Origin: an uncultured Oscillospiraceae bacterium
Lineage (GTDB): Bacteria; Bacillota_A; Clostridia; Oscillospirales; Oscillospiraceae
DNA length: 7,024 nt
Direction of reading: 5' to 3'
NCBI GenBank assembly: GCA_944385265.1
Contig: CALWWO010000097.1
Span: forward strand, 1-7,024
The notes under the pieces were generated by a model. The model saw only the letters and a list, made by a program, of their open reading frames with translations, did not search any database and had not been told where the DNA came from. Position numbers and translations under genes: made by a program. Positions 1-6,834 of the stretch are shown here, piece after piece (position 1 is the stretch's first letter; the number at the start of each line of letters is the position of its first letter).

Positions 1-1
1 C

Positions 2-1096
2 TTGACGAATAAATATGCCGAGGGCTACCCCGGGAAGAGATATTATGGCGGCTGCCAATATGTCGACATTGTCGAAAACATCGCTATCGAGAGAGCGAAA
101 AAGCTATTTGGAGCTGATCATGCAAACGTCCAGCCTCACAGCGGCGCAAGCGCAAATCTTGCCGTATTCTTTGCGCTTCTTCAGCCGGGCGACACTGTTA
201 TGGGACTCAATCTTGCTCACGGCGGGCATCTTTCACATGGCTCTCCCGTAAATATCTCGGGAAAATATTTTAATATCGTACCCTACAGCGTCTCTGATGA
301 GACTGAACAGCTCGATTATGACGAGATTATGAAGATTGCAAAAGAGTGCAAGCCGAAAATGATCATCGCCGGCGCAAGCGCATATTCCAGAATCATCGAC
401 TTTGAAAAAATGCACGAAATCGCCGAAGCTGTCGGCGCATACCTGATGGTGGATATGGCACATATCGCAGGTCTTGTAGCCGCGGGACTTCATCCGAATC
501 CCACGCCGTATGCCGACGTTGTCACGACGACGACGCATAAAACGCTCCGCGGTCCGCGCGGCGGTCTCATTCTCTGCAAGGCAGAGCTTGCAAAACAAAT
601 CGATAAGGCGGTATTCCCCGGTGTTCAGGGCGGTCCCCTTATGCACGTTATCGCGGCGAAGGCGGTTGCTCTCGGCGAAGCGCTCAAGCCGGAATTTAAA
701 GAATATCAGAAGCAGATAATCAAAAACGCCGCCGCACTTACAAATGCACTGATTGCCAAGGGCTTCTCAGTCATCTCAGGCGGTACGGATAACCATCTCG
801 CCCTTATAGATCTCCGTCCGTTCAACATCACCGGTAAGGAGATGGAAAAAAGGCTTGACGCCGTACATATCACAGTAAATAAAAACGCCATCCCAAACGA
901 CCCGCAGAGCCCATTTATCACGAGCGGTATCCGCGTAGGCTCCCCCGCCGTCACGACGAGAGGATTCAAAGAGCCTGAAATGGAAAAGATCGCGGATTGG
1001 ATGTATCTTGTAGCTACGGACTTTGAAAACCAGAAAGACGCCATTACAAAAGAAGTTGTCGCGCTTTGCGAGAAATTCCCGATCTACAACGACTGA
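2..1096 (+). CDS. glyA: Serine hydroxymethyltransferase, 5'-truncated by window edge
   Basis: This cytosolic PLP enzyme interconverts serine and glycine while passing a one-carbon unit to or from tetrahydrofolate. The 364 visible residues align with bacterial GlyA by eye. They begin at the conserved [16 protein letters not shown] block, which in E. coli GlyA lies near residue 50, so about 48 N-terminal residues are missing. The first codon, TTG, is an internal leucine and not a start. Visible landmarks, in fragment numbering, are the [12 protein letters not shown] substrate/PLP region (73-84), VDMAHIAGL (150-158) with the aspartate that contacts the pyridine nitrogen, the TTTTHK motif with the Schiff-base lysine at K180, a GPRGG loop, and GIRVGSPA (309-316) with the likely carboxylate-binding R311. 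The C-terminus is intact, ends in TGA, and is followed 20 bases later by a strong hairpin terminator. No frameshift or missing key residue was seen. Identity is very secure; the regulatory region lies outside the window. Confidence 0.97.
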   Translation: MTNKYAEGYPGKRYYGGCQYVDIVENIAIERAKKLFGADHANVQPHSGASANLAVFFALLQPGDTVMGLNLAHGGHLSHGSPVNISGKYFNIVPYSVSDETEQLDYDEIMKIAKECKPKMIIAGASAYSRIIDFEKMHEIAEAVGAYLMVDMAHIAGLVAAGLHPNPTPYADVVTTTTHKTLRGPRGGLILCKAELAKQIDKAVFPGVQGGPLMHVIAAKAVALGEALKPEFKEYQKQIIKNAAALTNALIAKGFSVISGGTDNHLALIDLRPFNITGKEMEKRLDAVHITVNKNAIPNDPQSPFITSGIRVGSPAVTTRGFKEPEMEKIADWMYLVATDFENQKDAITKEVVALCEKFPIYND

Positions 1097-1115
1097 TACA
1101 GCCGAATAAATAAAC

Positions 1116-1156
1116 AAAAATAAGCTCCGCAATAACGATTGCGGAGCTTATTTTTT
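1116..1156. terminator. Bidirectional intrinsic terminator between glyA and the convergent abrB-like gene
   Basis: An 18-bp perfect stem pairs 1116-1133 with 1138-1155 around an AACG loop. The core TAAGCTCCGCAAT is flanked by an A-run on the left and a T-run on the right, so each strand gives a GC-rich hairpin followed by U residues. It lies 20 bases after the glyA stop and 11 bases after the end of the convergent gene at 1167, so one element can serve both. Confidence 0.92.
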
Positions 1157-1166
1157 ATTCGCTGTT

Positions 1167-2297
1167 TTAAAGTCCCAAACCGGAAACTATTGAATATATC
1201 GCTTTTATCATAGTTGGGAAAAAGCTTATGACGAACACAAGCCTGCACGTCTGCATAACGGATACCTTGAGCGCATCGGCGCCCATATCATCAGCAAGCA
1301 AAGCCATTTCCTGAAGCCCGCCCGGCGTCGACGCGAACATACACGTCGCATACTCAAGCTTCGTAAGCTTATGTATAACAAAGCTCGTTGCGAAAACAAA
1401 TACGAGTATCCCTATCATCATAATAAATATAGGAATTATAAGCTCGCCCACACTCGCAAGGCTTTCACGCGTCATATTCATCCCTATAAAAGCGCCTGAG
1501 CACGTTTGCAGCACTGTACGTACTTTGTTAGGAAACAGTGTTTTATGCGTCGCAATAGTGAAGATCGCCGCTCCCACCATGCCGCCGATAATCATTCCCG
1601 CGGTAACTCCTATGGAATTAAACAGTATACCGACGGCTGCAGAGGAGAGCAGCAGAAGCACAAAACGCTTCGGCTCAAATTTCAGTTTTTCCTTTTCGCC
1701 GGTTTTCGGATCTACTACTTCCACTCCCTCAACTATCTCCTCCGCTGTGATCTCCTCCTGAGCGGGATCGACAGATAGCGTTTCACCCGGCTTTGCAGCG
1801 CCTTTTTTCATAACATATTTAAAAATCGGCGGACAGAAAGTGTATATAATAAGCAGTCTAAACACCTGCAATATTGCGACGTAACCGGTGTTTGCTCCCA
1901 GCTCCTCGCTTATAAGCGCCATATCAGAGACTCCGCCCGGAGTAGTCGCGAAAAGCGAAGTTGCAATATCGAGATCGCTGAATATGTATATTGCGGAGCC
2001 GAACACCAGATTCAGTATTACCATACACACTATGAGTATTAGTGCGGGGAAAATAATCCTTTTCAGCTCAATGACATCCTCTTTCGCCACTTTTCCGCCG
2101 ATCATCGCGCCTGAAAATACCTGCAAGACAAGTTTAAAATCACTGTAAAAAAATCCTTTTTCCGTTATAAGATTAAAAATTATAACGGCTGCCATGGAGC
2201 CTATCATGGCTCCCGCCGGCAGCTTGATTTTCCTCGCAATAAAGCTTCCCACCCATGCAACGGCTAGAGTAATGGCAAAAAATATGATGTCAGTCAC
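1167..2297 (-). CDS. AbrB-family (COG3180-type) integral membrane protein with internal duplication
   Basis: This is a polytopic membrane protein of the AbrB family (Pfam PF05145, old label 'ammonia monooxygenase'; unrelated to the DNA-binding AbrB regulator). Its substrate is unknown; family members are presumed transporters. With the GTG start at 2297 it has 376 residues. Two halves repeat the same pattern. The first has LPAGAMIG, then VLQVFSGAMIGGKV, then ATTPGGVSDMAL (117-128), then LQVFRLL. The second has VTAGMIIGG, then VLQTCSGAFIGMNM, then ASTPGGLQEMAL (322-333), then MQTCRLV. A charged, probably cytoplasmic linker of about 45 residues (roughly 164-211, rich in E and K) joins them. I chose GTG 2297 because the longer frame back to TTG 2351 begins inside a near-perfect promoter -35 box. 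ATG at 2309 is the alternative, but it directly abuts the AAAAAAGG Shine-Dalgarno and would leave a leader of only about 7 bases. The gene sits alone between two terminators. Confidence 0.88.
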   Translation of the reverse strand: MTDIIFFAITLAVAWVGSFIARKIKLPAGAMIGSMAAVIIFNLITEKGFFYSDFKLVLQVFSGAMIGGKVAKEDVIELKRIIFPALILIVCMVILNLVFGSAIYIFSDLDIATSLFATTPGGVSDMALISEELGANTGYVAILQVFRLLIIYTFCPPIFKYVMKKGAAKPGETLSVDPAQEEITAEEIVEGVEVVDPKTGEKEKLKFEPKRFVLLLLSSAAVGILFNSIGVTAGMIIGGMVGAAIFTIATHKTLFPNKVRTVLQTCSGAFIGMNMTRESLASVGELIIPIFIMMIGILVFVFATSFVIHKLTKLEYATCMFASTPGGLQEMALLADDMGADALKVSVMQTCRLVFVISFFPTMIKAIYSIVSGLGL

Positions 2298-2322
2298 GCA
2301 ATACCACATCCTTTTTTGATTA

Positions 2323-2351
2323 ATTCTAACTCTGAAAAATTGCTTTGTCAA
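2323..2351 (-). promoter_or_regulatory. Sigma-A-type promoter of the abrB-like gene
   Basis: On the minus strand TTGACA (2351-2346) is followed by exactly 17 bases and TAGAAT (2328-2323), a perfect -35 and a 5/6 -10. Transcription should start near 2316. The leader is then about 20 bases to the GTG at 2297 and contains AAAAGGA (2315-2309) as the ribosome binding site, spaced about 11 bases from GTG. The promoter's position rules out TTG 2351 as the translation start. Confidence 0.85.
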
Positions 2352-2439
2352 CCAATTAAAGCATTAAAGTTTAATTTCTCTTTACATTTCTTATACAAAT
2401 CATCCTTCAATATTTTTATAGATACAAAAATTATGATAC

Positions 2440-2476
2440 AAAAAAATAAACGGACGCTTTCAAAAGAAAGCGTCCG
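2440..2476 (-). terminator. Intrinsic terminator of the ABC transporter gene
   Basis: An 11-bp perfect stem pairs 2451-2461 (CGGACGCTTTC) with 2466-2476 around a four-base loop. Read on the minus strand it is followed by TTTATTTTTTT, a typical U-tract. It begins 14 bases past the TAA of the ABC transporter and separates that unit from the promoter at 2323-2351. A weaker T-rich tail on the other side (2479-2492) might let it work in both directions. Confidence 0.88.
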
Positions 2477-2490
2477 CATATTTTTTAATT

Positions 2491-5463
2491 TTATTCCGTC
2501 CGCAACGCCTCGACCGGATCCTTTTGCGCGGCAAGCCTTGATGGGATAAGCCCCGCGATAAACGTGAGTACCATGCTTATAATAACAAGTATGACCCCGC
2601 CCGCAACCGGCAGTATGGCGTTTAGATTTTCTATTTCTGTGAGATGCCGGATTATCGCGTTTATCGGTATCAGAAGAATCAGCGTCGCACCGATACCGAG
2701 CGCACCGGCGGCAAAGCCCTCTATGAGCGTCTCCGCGTTGAACACGCGCGATATATCGCGCTTGCTCGCGCCAATAGCGCGCAGTATGCCTATTTCCTTT
2801 GTCCGTTCAAGCACGCTTATATACGTGATAATACCTATCATAATGGAGCTTACAACAAGCGATATCCCGACAAACGCTATCAGTACGTAGCTTATTGCGT
2901 TGATTATGGTAGTTATCGAGCTCATAAGCAGCGCGACATAGTCTGTATATGATATCTTATCCTCTTCCGACTCCACCATATCGTTATATCTGCTTATCTC
3001 CTCTGCTATTTTATCTTTGTCAGCAAAGGTGGCGGCATAAATATTGATAGCAGACGGGCTGTCGGCGCTTACACAGCCGAGCAGTTCCAGATTGTCTTCA
3101 TAGGTACTTTCCGATACAGTCGGCGGCATATATGTGTCGTACATGTACACATACTGATCGTCCGTAAACTCCTCGCTCATAAGTGCCATTGCAAGCTGTT
3201 CGTTTGAAAGTCTTCCAAGCTGCTCTTCCACAGAAGCGGCGTATTCTGCAGATATCTGTTCGCGCATCATATCTTCAAAATAACCGAACAGCGTCTCATC
3301 GTCCATGCCGGATATATATTCGCTTATCGTAACTGAATCGACGCCCATCTCCTCGGAATATATCTGCATCACAACCTCTTCGATATACTCCCTTGTCACC
3401 TGCGCCATATTCTGACTCACCATAAGGTCAAGGTATTCATCCGTAGGCACTGACATCGTGCCGATATATATTTCAGCTCTCTCAGCTGTGTCAAGTCCCG
3501 AGATATATTCGGTTATGGCAGCCTTCTTTTCCTCAGCTGACGGCTCCCTGTTTTCCTCTGTCGCAAACGGGAGTCCGTTTATAACGTCTATCGTCTCGTT
3601 TTCCTGCTGTTCTTTAATTATATCAAGCCCGTTCAGCTTTTCGAGCAGATGATCTGTCAGCGCGCTCGTATATCCGAGGGAGCCCGTGATCATAGACGTA
3701 ACCGCGTCCCCATTTGGGCGGATTATACCTACGATCTTCAGCTTTGTACCTATGCTGTCCGCGTTATACAGATAACTCATACCCGTATCTGTATTTGAAA
3801 CGTCGACGTATTTTTCGGTCGCCGTGTCATACTGATATTTTTCCGCGGGAAGTATGAGTTTGAACTCAAGATTGCATATATCCTCATAGCTCCAGCGGTC
3901 CGATTCTGTAGATAATTCCTCCTGATTGGCGGCCGCGTCGAGATTTTCCTCCATCTCGTTCTCCGTTTTGAGCCCCAGCGCATACAGCACCATATCGCTT
4001 ATTTCATTGTTTTCGTCGACTACAAGAACTACCTCGTCGTATGCCTCGGGCCAGTTGCCGTAAATAACGTCGTACTGCTCATACAATATATCGTTTATAA
4101 GCTCGCCGTCATTGCCGCTGAGCATTTCCTCCCACAGCTCTATGCCCGTAGTCCCTGTGCTGTTTTGCATCATCGGCGAATCAGACAGCTCATCTGCCGA
4201 ATCAAGCCCCATCATGGACGCCCATGCTTTTGTTATTATTTCCTCAGCGGACGAGTGGATGATGTTCCCGTCCGCATCGGTCGTATATATACCGAAATTG
4301 AGATCGTATTCATATTTTATCGCGCTCGTATAATCGCTGAGCGTGCTGTCTTCGCTTTGGATAAACTCGGAAAAAGCCTTGAGGTTATTTTCATTTATCT
4401 CCATCGAGTTGAGCGAATTTACAAGCTGATACAGCACCGTGTTGGAATATACCGCGTCAAGCTCGTGCCCATCCTCTTGATTTTCCGTATTTACCCCCAT
4501 AAGAGATGTTATCAGCGACGACATATCGACTGTCTCCGCCTCTATCTGTATTGGATAGCTTGAAAGCGTATCCTCCTGAACGCGGTTTATATATGTGTTT
4601 ATCCCGTTTGAAAGCGACAATATCAGCGCTATTCCGATAATGCCTATCGAGCCCGCAAAAGCAGTCAAAATAGTCCTCGCCTTTTTTGTCAGCAGGTTAT
4701 TCAGCGACAGCATGAGCGCGGTTTTAAACGACATAGACGGCTTTTTCTGCCTTGTCATATCTGTTTTGCCCTCTGCCTCGCCGTCATGGATCGGATTATC
4801 ATCGCCGATGATCTTGCCGTCCATCAGCCGTATCGTTCTTGTGGCGTATTTCTCCGCAAGCTCCGGATTGTGCGTGACCATGATAACCAGCTTATCTTTC
4901 GATATTTCCTTTAAAATATCCATTATCTGGATACTCGTTTCACTGTCAAGCGCGCCTGTCGGCTCGTCAGCAAGCAGTATATCGGGATTATTCACCAAAG
5001 CCCTTGCGATAGCGACTCTCTGCATCTGTCCGCCGGACATTTGATTCGGTCTTTTATTAAGCTGATCGCCAAGCCCTACCTGCTCCAGTACGCTTTTTGC
5101 CCTTTCCATGCGCTCCGTCTTTGATACGCCGGACAGCGTGAGCGCCAGTTCGACATTTTGCAAAACAGTCTGGTGCGGTATCAGATTATAGCTTTGAAAT
5201 ACAAAGCCTATCGAATGGTTACGGTACGTATCCCAGTCGTTGTCTTTAAAATCCTTTGTAGATTTCCCGTTTATAATAAGATCGCCCGTAGTATACTGAT
5301 CCAGTCCGCCGATTATGTTAAGCAGCGTCGTTTTTCCGCATCCCGACGGACCCAGTATCGCGACAAACTCGCTCTCTCTGAAGCTTAGATCTATCTCCTG
5401 CAAAGCCGGCACCATGCTTTCGCCCGACAAATAATTCTTCGTGATTTTCCTTAATTCAAGCAT
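2491..5463 (-). CDS. MacB-like ABC transporter, ATPase fused to FtsX-type permease with large extracytoplasmic domain
   Basis: This 990-residue protein carries an ABC ATPase and a type VII (MacB/LolCDE-like) permease in one chain. The ATPase has Walker A GPSGCGKTT (38-46), Q-loop Q90, signature MSGGQ (142-146), Walker B ILLADE with catalytic E167, the D-loop ALD (171-173) and H-loop H198. A charged linker leads to TM1 (about 264-285). An acidic extracytoplasmic region follows (about 290-847), with the MacB-type core interrupted by an unusually long helical stretch. Three C-terminal helices (about 857-884, 914-938, 950-973) enclose the FtsX motif ERTKEIGILRAIGASKRD (886-903), and the tail DPVEALR is typical of this superfamily. 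Such proteins normally work as dimers and drive mechanical work or efflux of peptides, antibiotics or lipoproteins; the substrate here cannot be read. No separate membrane-fusion protein or two-component system adjoins it in the window. ATG 5463 has a good AGAGGAAAG Shine-Dalgarno. The gene looks intact and forms its own unit. Confidence 0.93.
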   Translation of the reverse strand: MLELRKITKNYLSGESMVPALQEIDLSFRESEFVAILGPSGCGKTTLLNIIGGLDQYTTGDLIINGKSTKDFKDNDWDTYRNHSIGFVFQSYNLIPHQTVLQNVELALTLSGVSKTERMERAKSVLEQVGLGDQLNKRPNQMSGGQMQRVAIARALVNNPDILLADEPTGALDSETSIQIMDILKEISKDKLVIMVTHNPELAEKYATRTIRLMDGKIIGDDNPIHDGEAEGKTDMTRQKKPSMSFKTALMLSLNNLLTKKARTILTAFAGSIGIIGIALILSLSNGINTYINRVQEDTLSSYPIQIEAETVDMSSLITSLMGVNTENQEDGHELDAVYSNTVLYQLVNSLNSMEINENNLKAFSEFIQSEDSTLSDYTSAIKYEYDLNFGIYTTDADGNIIHSSAEEIITKAWASMMGLDSADELSDSPMMQNSTGTTGIELWEEMLSGNDGELINDILYEQYDVIYGNWPEAYDEVVLVVDENNEISDMVLYALGLKTENEMEENLDAAANQEELSTESDRWSYEDICNLEFKLILPAEKYQYDTATEKYVDVSNTDTGMSYLYNADSIGTKLKIVGIIRPNGDAVTSMITGSLGYTSALTDHLLEKLNGLDIIKEQQENETIDVINGLPFATEENREPSAEEKKAAITEYISGLDTAERAEIYIGTMSVPTDEYLDLMVSQNMAQVTREYIEEVVMQIYSEEMGVDSVTISEYISGMDDETLFGYFEDMMREQISAEYAASVEEQLGRLSNEQLAMALMSEEFTDDQYVYMYDTYMPPTVSESTYEDNLELLGCVSADSPSAINIYAATFADKDKIAEEISRYNDMVESEEDKISYTDYVALLMSSITTIINAISYVLIAFVGISLVVSSIMIGIITYISVLERTKEIGILRAIGASKRDISRVFNAETLIEGFAAGALGIGATLILLIPINAIIRHLTEIENLNAILPVAGGVILVIISMVLTFIAGLIPSRLAAQKDPVEALRTE

Positions 5464-5510
5464 TATCTCTTTCCTCTCGCTTCATATTGGAGCAGCAAAC
5501 TTTTTTATTG

Positions 5511-5542
5511 TATATACTGTTCTACGCTACTAGACATATATA
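5511..5542. promoter_or_regulatory. Imperfect inverted repeat, candidate operator for the ABC transporter gene
   Basis: On the minus strand the arm TATATATGTCTA (5542-5531) is followed by GTAGCG and then TAGAACAGTATATA (5524-5511). The second arm is the reverse complement of the first apart from two single inserted bases. The repeat covers the candidate -10 and predicted transcription start of the ABC gene, where a repressor would act. The regulator is unknown; PadR- or YtrA/GntR-type repressors often control such exporters in this phylum, but that is inference. Confidence 0.45.
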
Positions 5543-5566
5543 ATACCCTGGCTTTGTAAAAGTCAA
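5537..5566 (-). promoter_or_regulatory. Candidate promoter of the ABC transporter gene
   Basis: On the minus strand TTGACT (5566-5561) matches 5/6 of a -35 box. The -10 is less certain: TATTAT (5545-5540) is the better match but at 15 bases, while TATATA (5542-5537) sits at 18 bases. Transcription would start around 5530, leaving a leader of roughly 65 bases before ATG 5463. The -10 options overlap the inverted repeat at 5511-5542. Confidence 0.6.
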
Positions 5567-5602
5567 TTTATCCGATATGCTTTTTTACAAAAAATTCATA
5601 AT

Positions 5603-5617
5603 GGAAAATCATTTTCA
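5603..5617. promoter_or_regulatory. Fur-box-like 7-1-7 palindrome
   Basis: GGAAAATCATTTTCA has the 7-1-7 form of Fur-superfamily boxes and matches the Bacillus Fur consensus TGATAATNATTATCA at 12 of 15 positions (counting N). Its centre, GAAAATCATTTTC, is a perfect palindrome. It lies 37 bases upstream of the candidate ABC -35 box and about 70 upstream of the + strand promoter, so it overlaps neither. In AT-rich DNA such a match may arise by chance. Confidence 0.25.
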
Positions 5618-5652
5618 CCGTTTATGACGTGTAAGCAGTGTATCGGATTCAT

Positions 5653-5680
5653 ATAAAAAAGCACGCCGCCGGGGAGCGGC
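5653..5680 (-). terminator. Orphan GC-rich hairpin, possible minus-strand terminator
   Basis: GCCGC (5665-5669) pairs with GCGGC (5676-5680) around a six-base loop. On the minus strand the stem is followed by GTGC and then TTTTTTATAT, resembling a weak intrinsic terminator. No minus-strand gene was seen upstream of it (at higher coordinates), so it would stop only antisense transcription from the 5755-6834 gene or its promoter region. It may equally be a relic. Confidence 0.3.
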
Positions 5681-5688
5681 AAATTAAT

Positions 5689-5717
5689 TTGTACACTCTG
5701 AAAATATATGTTAAAAT
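5689..5717 (+). promoter_or_regulatory. Candidate promoter of the helical membrane protein / PP2C operon
   Basis: TTGTAC (5689-5694; only the TTG core matches well) is followed by 17 bases and TAAAAT (5712-5717, 5/6). Transcription would start near 5724, giving a leader of about 30 bases that contains the Shine-Dalgarno GAAGGGCGG (5736-5744) before ATG 5755. Confidence 0.55.
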
Positions 5718-5754
5718 ATCAGTGATTTTACAAAAGAAGGGCGGAATATAAAAT

Positions 5755-6834
5755 ATGATCAGATCTGCCGTTATCAGCAATCTTAGCGTTCAGAACGTGG
5801 CTGAATACCTGTCAAGCGTTGTAAATGAATTTAACGGAGACGATACTCTCAGGGAATATGAGGAAAGCATCGTGAGACTTATCGATCTTAACAAATGGTC
5901 CGACGAAACGGTCGAGGACATCATGCATCAATTAATGAGCAGCAAGGATCGTGATGTAGCTTACGCCGCCTTTTATGCTCTCTGCACGTTTTACAGGCGC
6001 AACAACGATATAAACGAATACGGAGATCTTATCAGCAAGTACCGTAAAGATTTCCAGCATATGCGCTCATTTGCCTTTCTGGAACTGATGTATCAAAAGA
6101 TGAAGAATCCCGACTCCCCGAATCTTTTAGAGACTGCGGATCGTCTGTGCGCTCCGGATATGCTTGGTATTAACTACGGTGTGCAGCACTGCTATGCCGA
6201 ATTGGTCGCCGGCGTATGCGAAAAGGATATAGATAAGGCGGAGTACATCGTAAAGCAGCATATGGATAAGGCGCTTGCCAGGGTAAATGAGGCGCTGAGT
6301 CTCAGCGGCGGCTATCCCAAATTTTATGTCACACGCGCGAGGCTTCTCGTCATAAAAGCAATATTTACCGATGGGAAAGAGCGCGAGATACTCTTCAACT
6401 CCGCGCTTGAGGACATCGATATCGCCGTATCGACTGAAAGAGTGGTCTCAAAAATGATAAATTATCAGATAACGGGTACACGCCTGCAAATGCTGTATTA
6501 TCAGCAGAGTTTGAGCAAGAATATCGCTCTTCAGGAAGCTTCCTTAAATGAGAAGATAAACGATGTAAACGTCAAAAATCTTGAGTTTCTCGGCTTCTTT
6601 TCCGCAATTATCGGTCTTCTGCTCGCAAATATCCAGCTTGTGGAGAGTCTGCAATTCGCGCAGGCGGCGACGCTTATCCTGGTGCTCGACGGATGTATAC
6701 TGGCGGCGTTCGGCGCTCTCGGCTTTATCCTGCATGGCACTAAGGAACGTTTGAAAACAAACTGCATTATAATAGCTTTGGGTCTTATATTGACTATCAT
6801 TGCTTTAATTTTCGGAGGGATCTATGCTTTATGA
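5755..6834 (+). CDS. Unrecognised TPR-like helical protein with three C-terminal membrane helices
   Basis: I do not recognise this 359-residue protein as a named family. Residues 1 to about 270 look all-helical and soluble. The pairs of helices around 66-98, 104-131 and 140-225 (for example ALARVNEALSLSGGYPKFYV, then ALEDIDIAVSTE) resemble tetratricopeptide-type repeats, though no canonical TPR is certain. A polar, possibly coiled-coil stretch (about 248-274) leads into three hydrophobic helices at about 275-295, 304-327 and 336-357. There is no signal peptide. The basic loop HGTKERLK (327-334) between the second and third helices fits an inside location, which places the long N-terminal domain in the cytosol and the C-terminus outside. 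ATG 5755 is preceded by GAAGGGCGG at suitable distance and a plausible promoter. The last 11 bases overlap the start of a PP2C-like phosphatase gene, so the two are almost surely co-translated; a role as membrane scaffold or partner for that phosphatase is inference. Confidence 0.85.
   Translation: MIRSAVISNLSVQNVAEYLSSVVNEFNGDDTLREYEESIVRLIDLNKWSDETVEDIMHQLMSSKDRDVAYAAFYALCTFYRRNNDINEYGDLISKYRKDFQHMRSFAFLELMYQKMKNPDSPNLLETADRLCAPDMLGINYGVQHCYAELVAGVCEKDIDKAEYIVKQHMDKALARVNEALSLSGGYPKFYVTRARLLVIKAIFTDGKEREILFNSALEDIDIAVSTERVVSKMINYQITGTRLQMLYYQQSLSKNIALQEASLNEKINDVNVKNLEFLGFFSAIIGLLLANIQLVESLQFAQAATLILVLDGCILAAFGALGFILHGTKERLKTNCIIIALGLILTIIALIFGGIYAL

Noticed and set aside
233..1132. Open frames antisense to glyA (233-646, 706-1044 and 776-1132 on the minus strand).
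   Set aside because: They lie opposite a strongly conserved glyA, have no recognisable domains, and the shared terminator hairpin sits in or just beside the upstream edge of the rightmost one; they are shadow frames.
1167..2297. Reading the AbrB-family label as the transition-state DNA-binding regulator, or as an ammonia monooxygenase.
   Set aside because: The protein is a duplicated polytopic membrane protein with no SpoVT/AbrB swapped-hairpin domain and no metal-site residues of ammonia monooxygenase; only the name is shared.
2348..2410. A 20-residue minus-strand frame starting at TTG 2410 and ending just before the abrB-like promoter.
   Set aside because: It has no Shine-Dalgarno, no ATG start and no promoter of its own, and it ends inside the -35 box; chance in an AT-rich spacer is more likely.
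4112..5044. Plus-strand open frames inside the ABC transporter gene (for example 4165-4563 and 4595-5044).
   Set aside because: They are opposite the Walker, signature and permease coding sequence and show no family features of their own.
2491..5463. BceB-type bacitracin transporter, or a split ATPase and permease pair.
   Set aside because: There are four predicted membrane helices rather than ten, the ATPase and permease are one uninterrupted frame, and no BceRS-like two-component genes are adjacent in the window.
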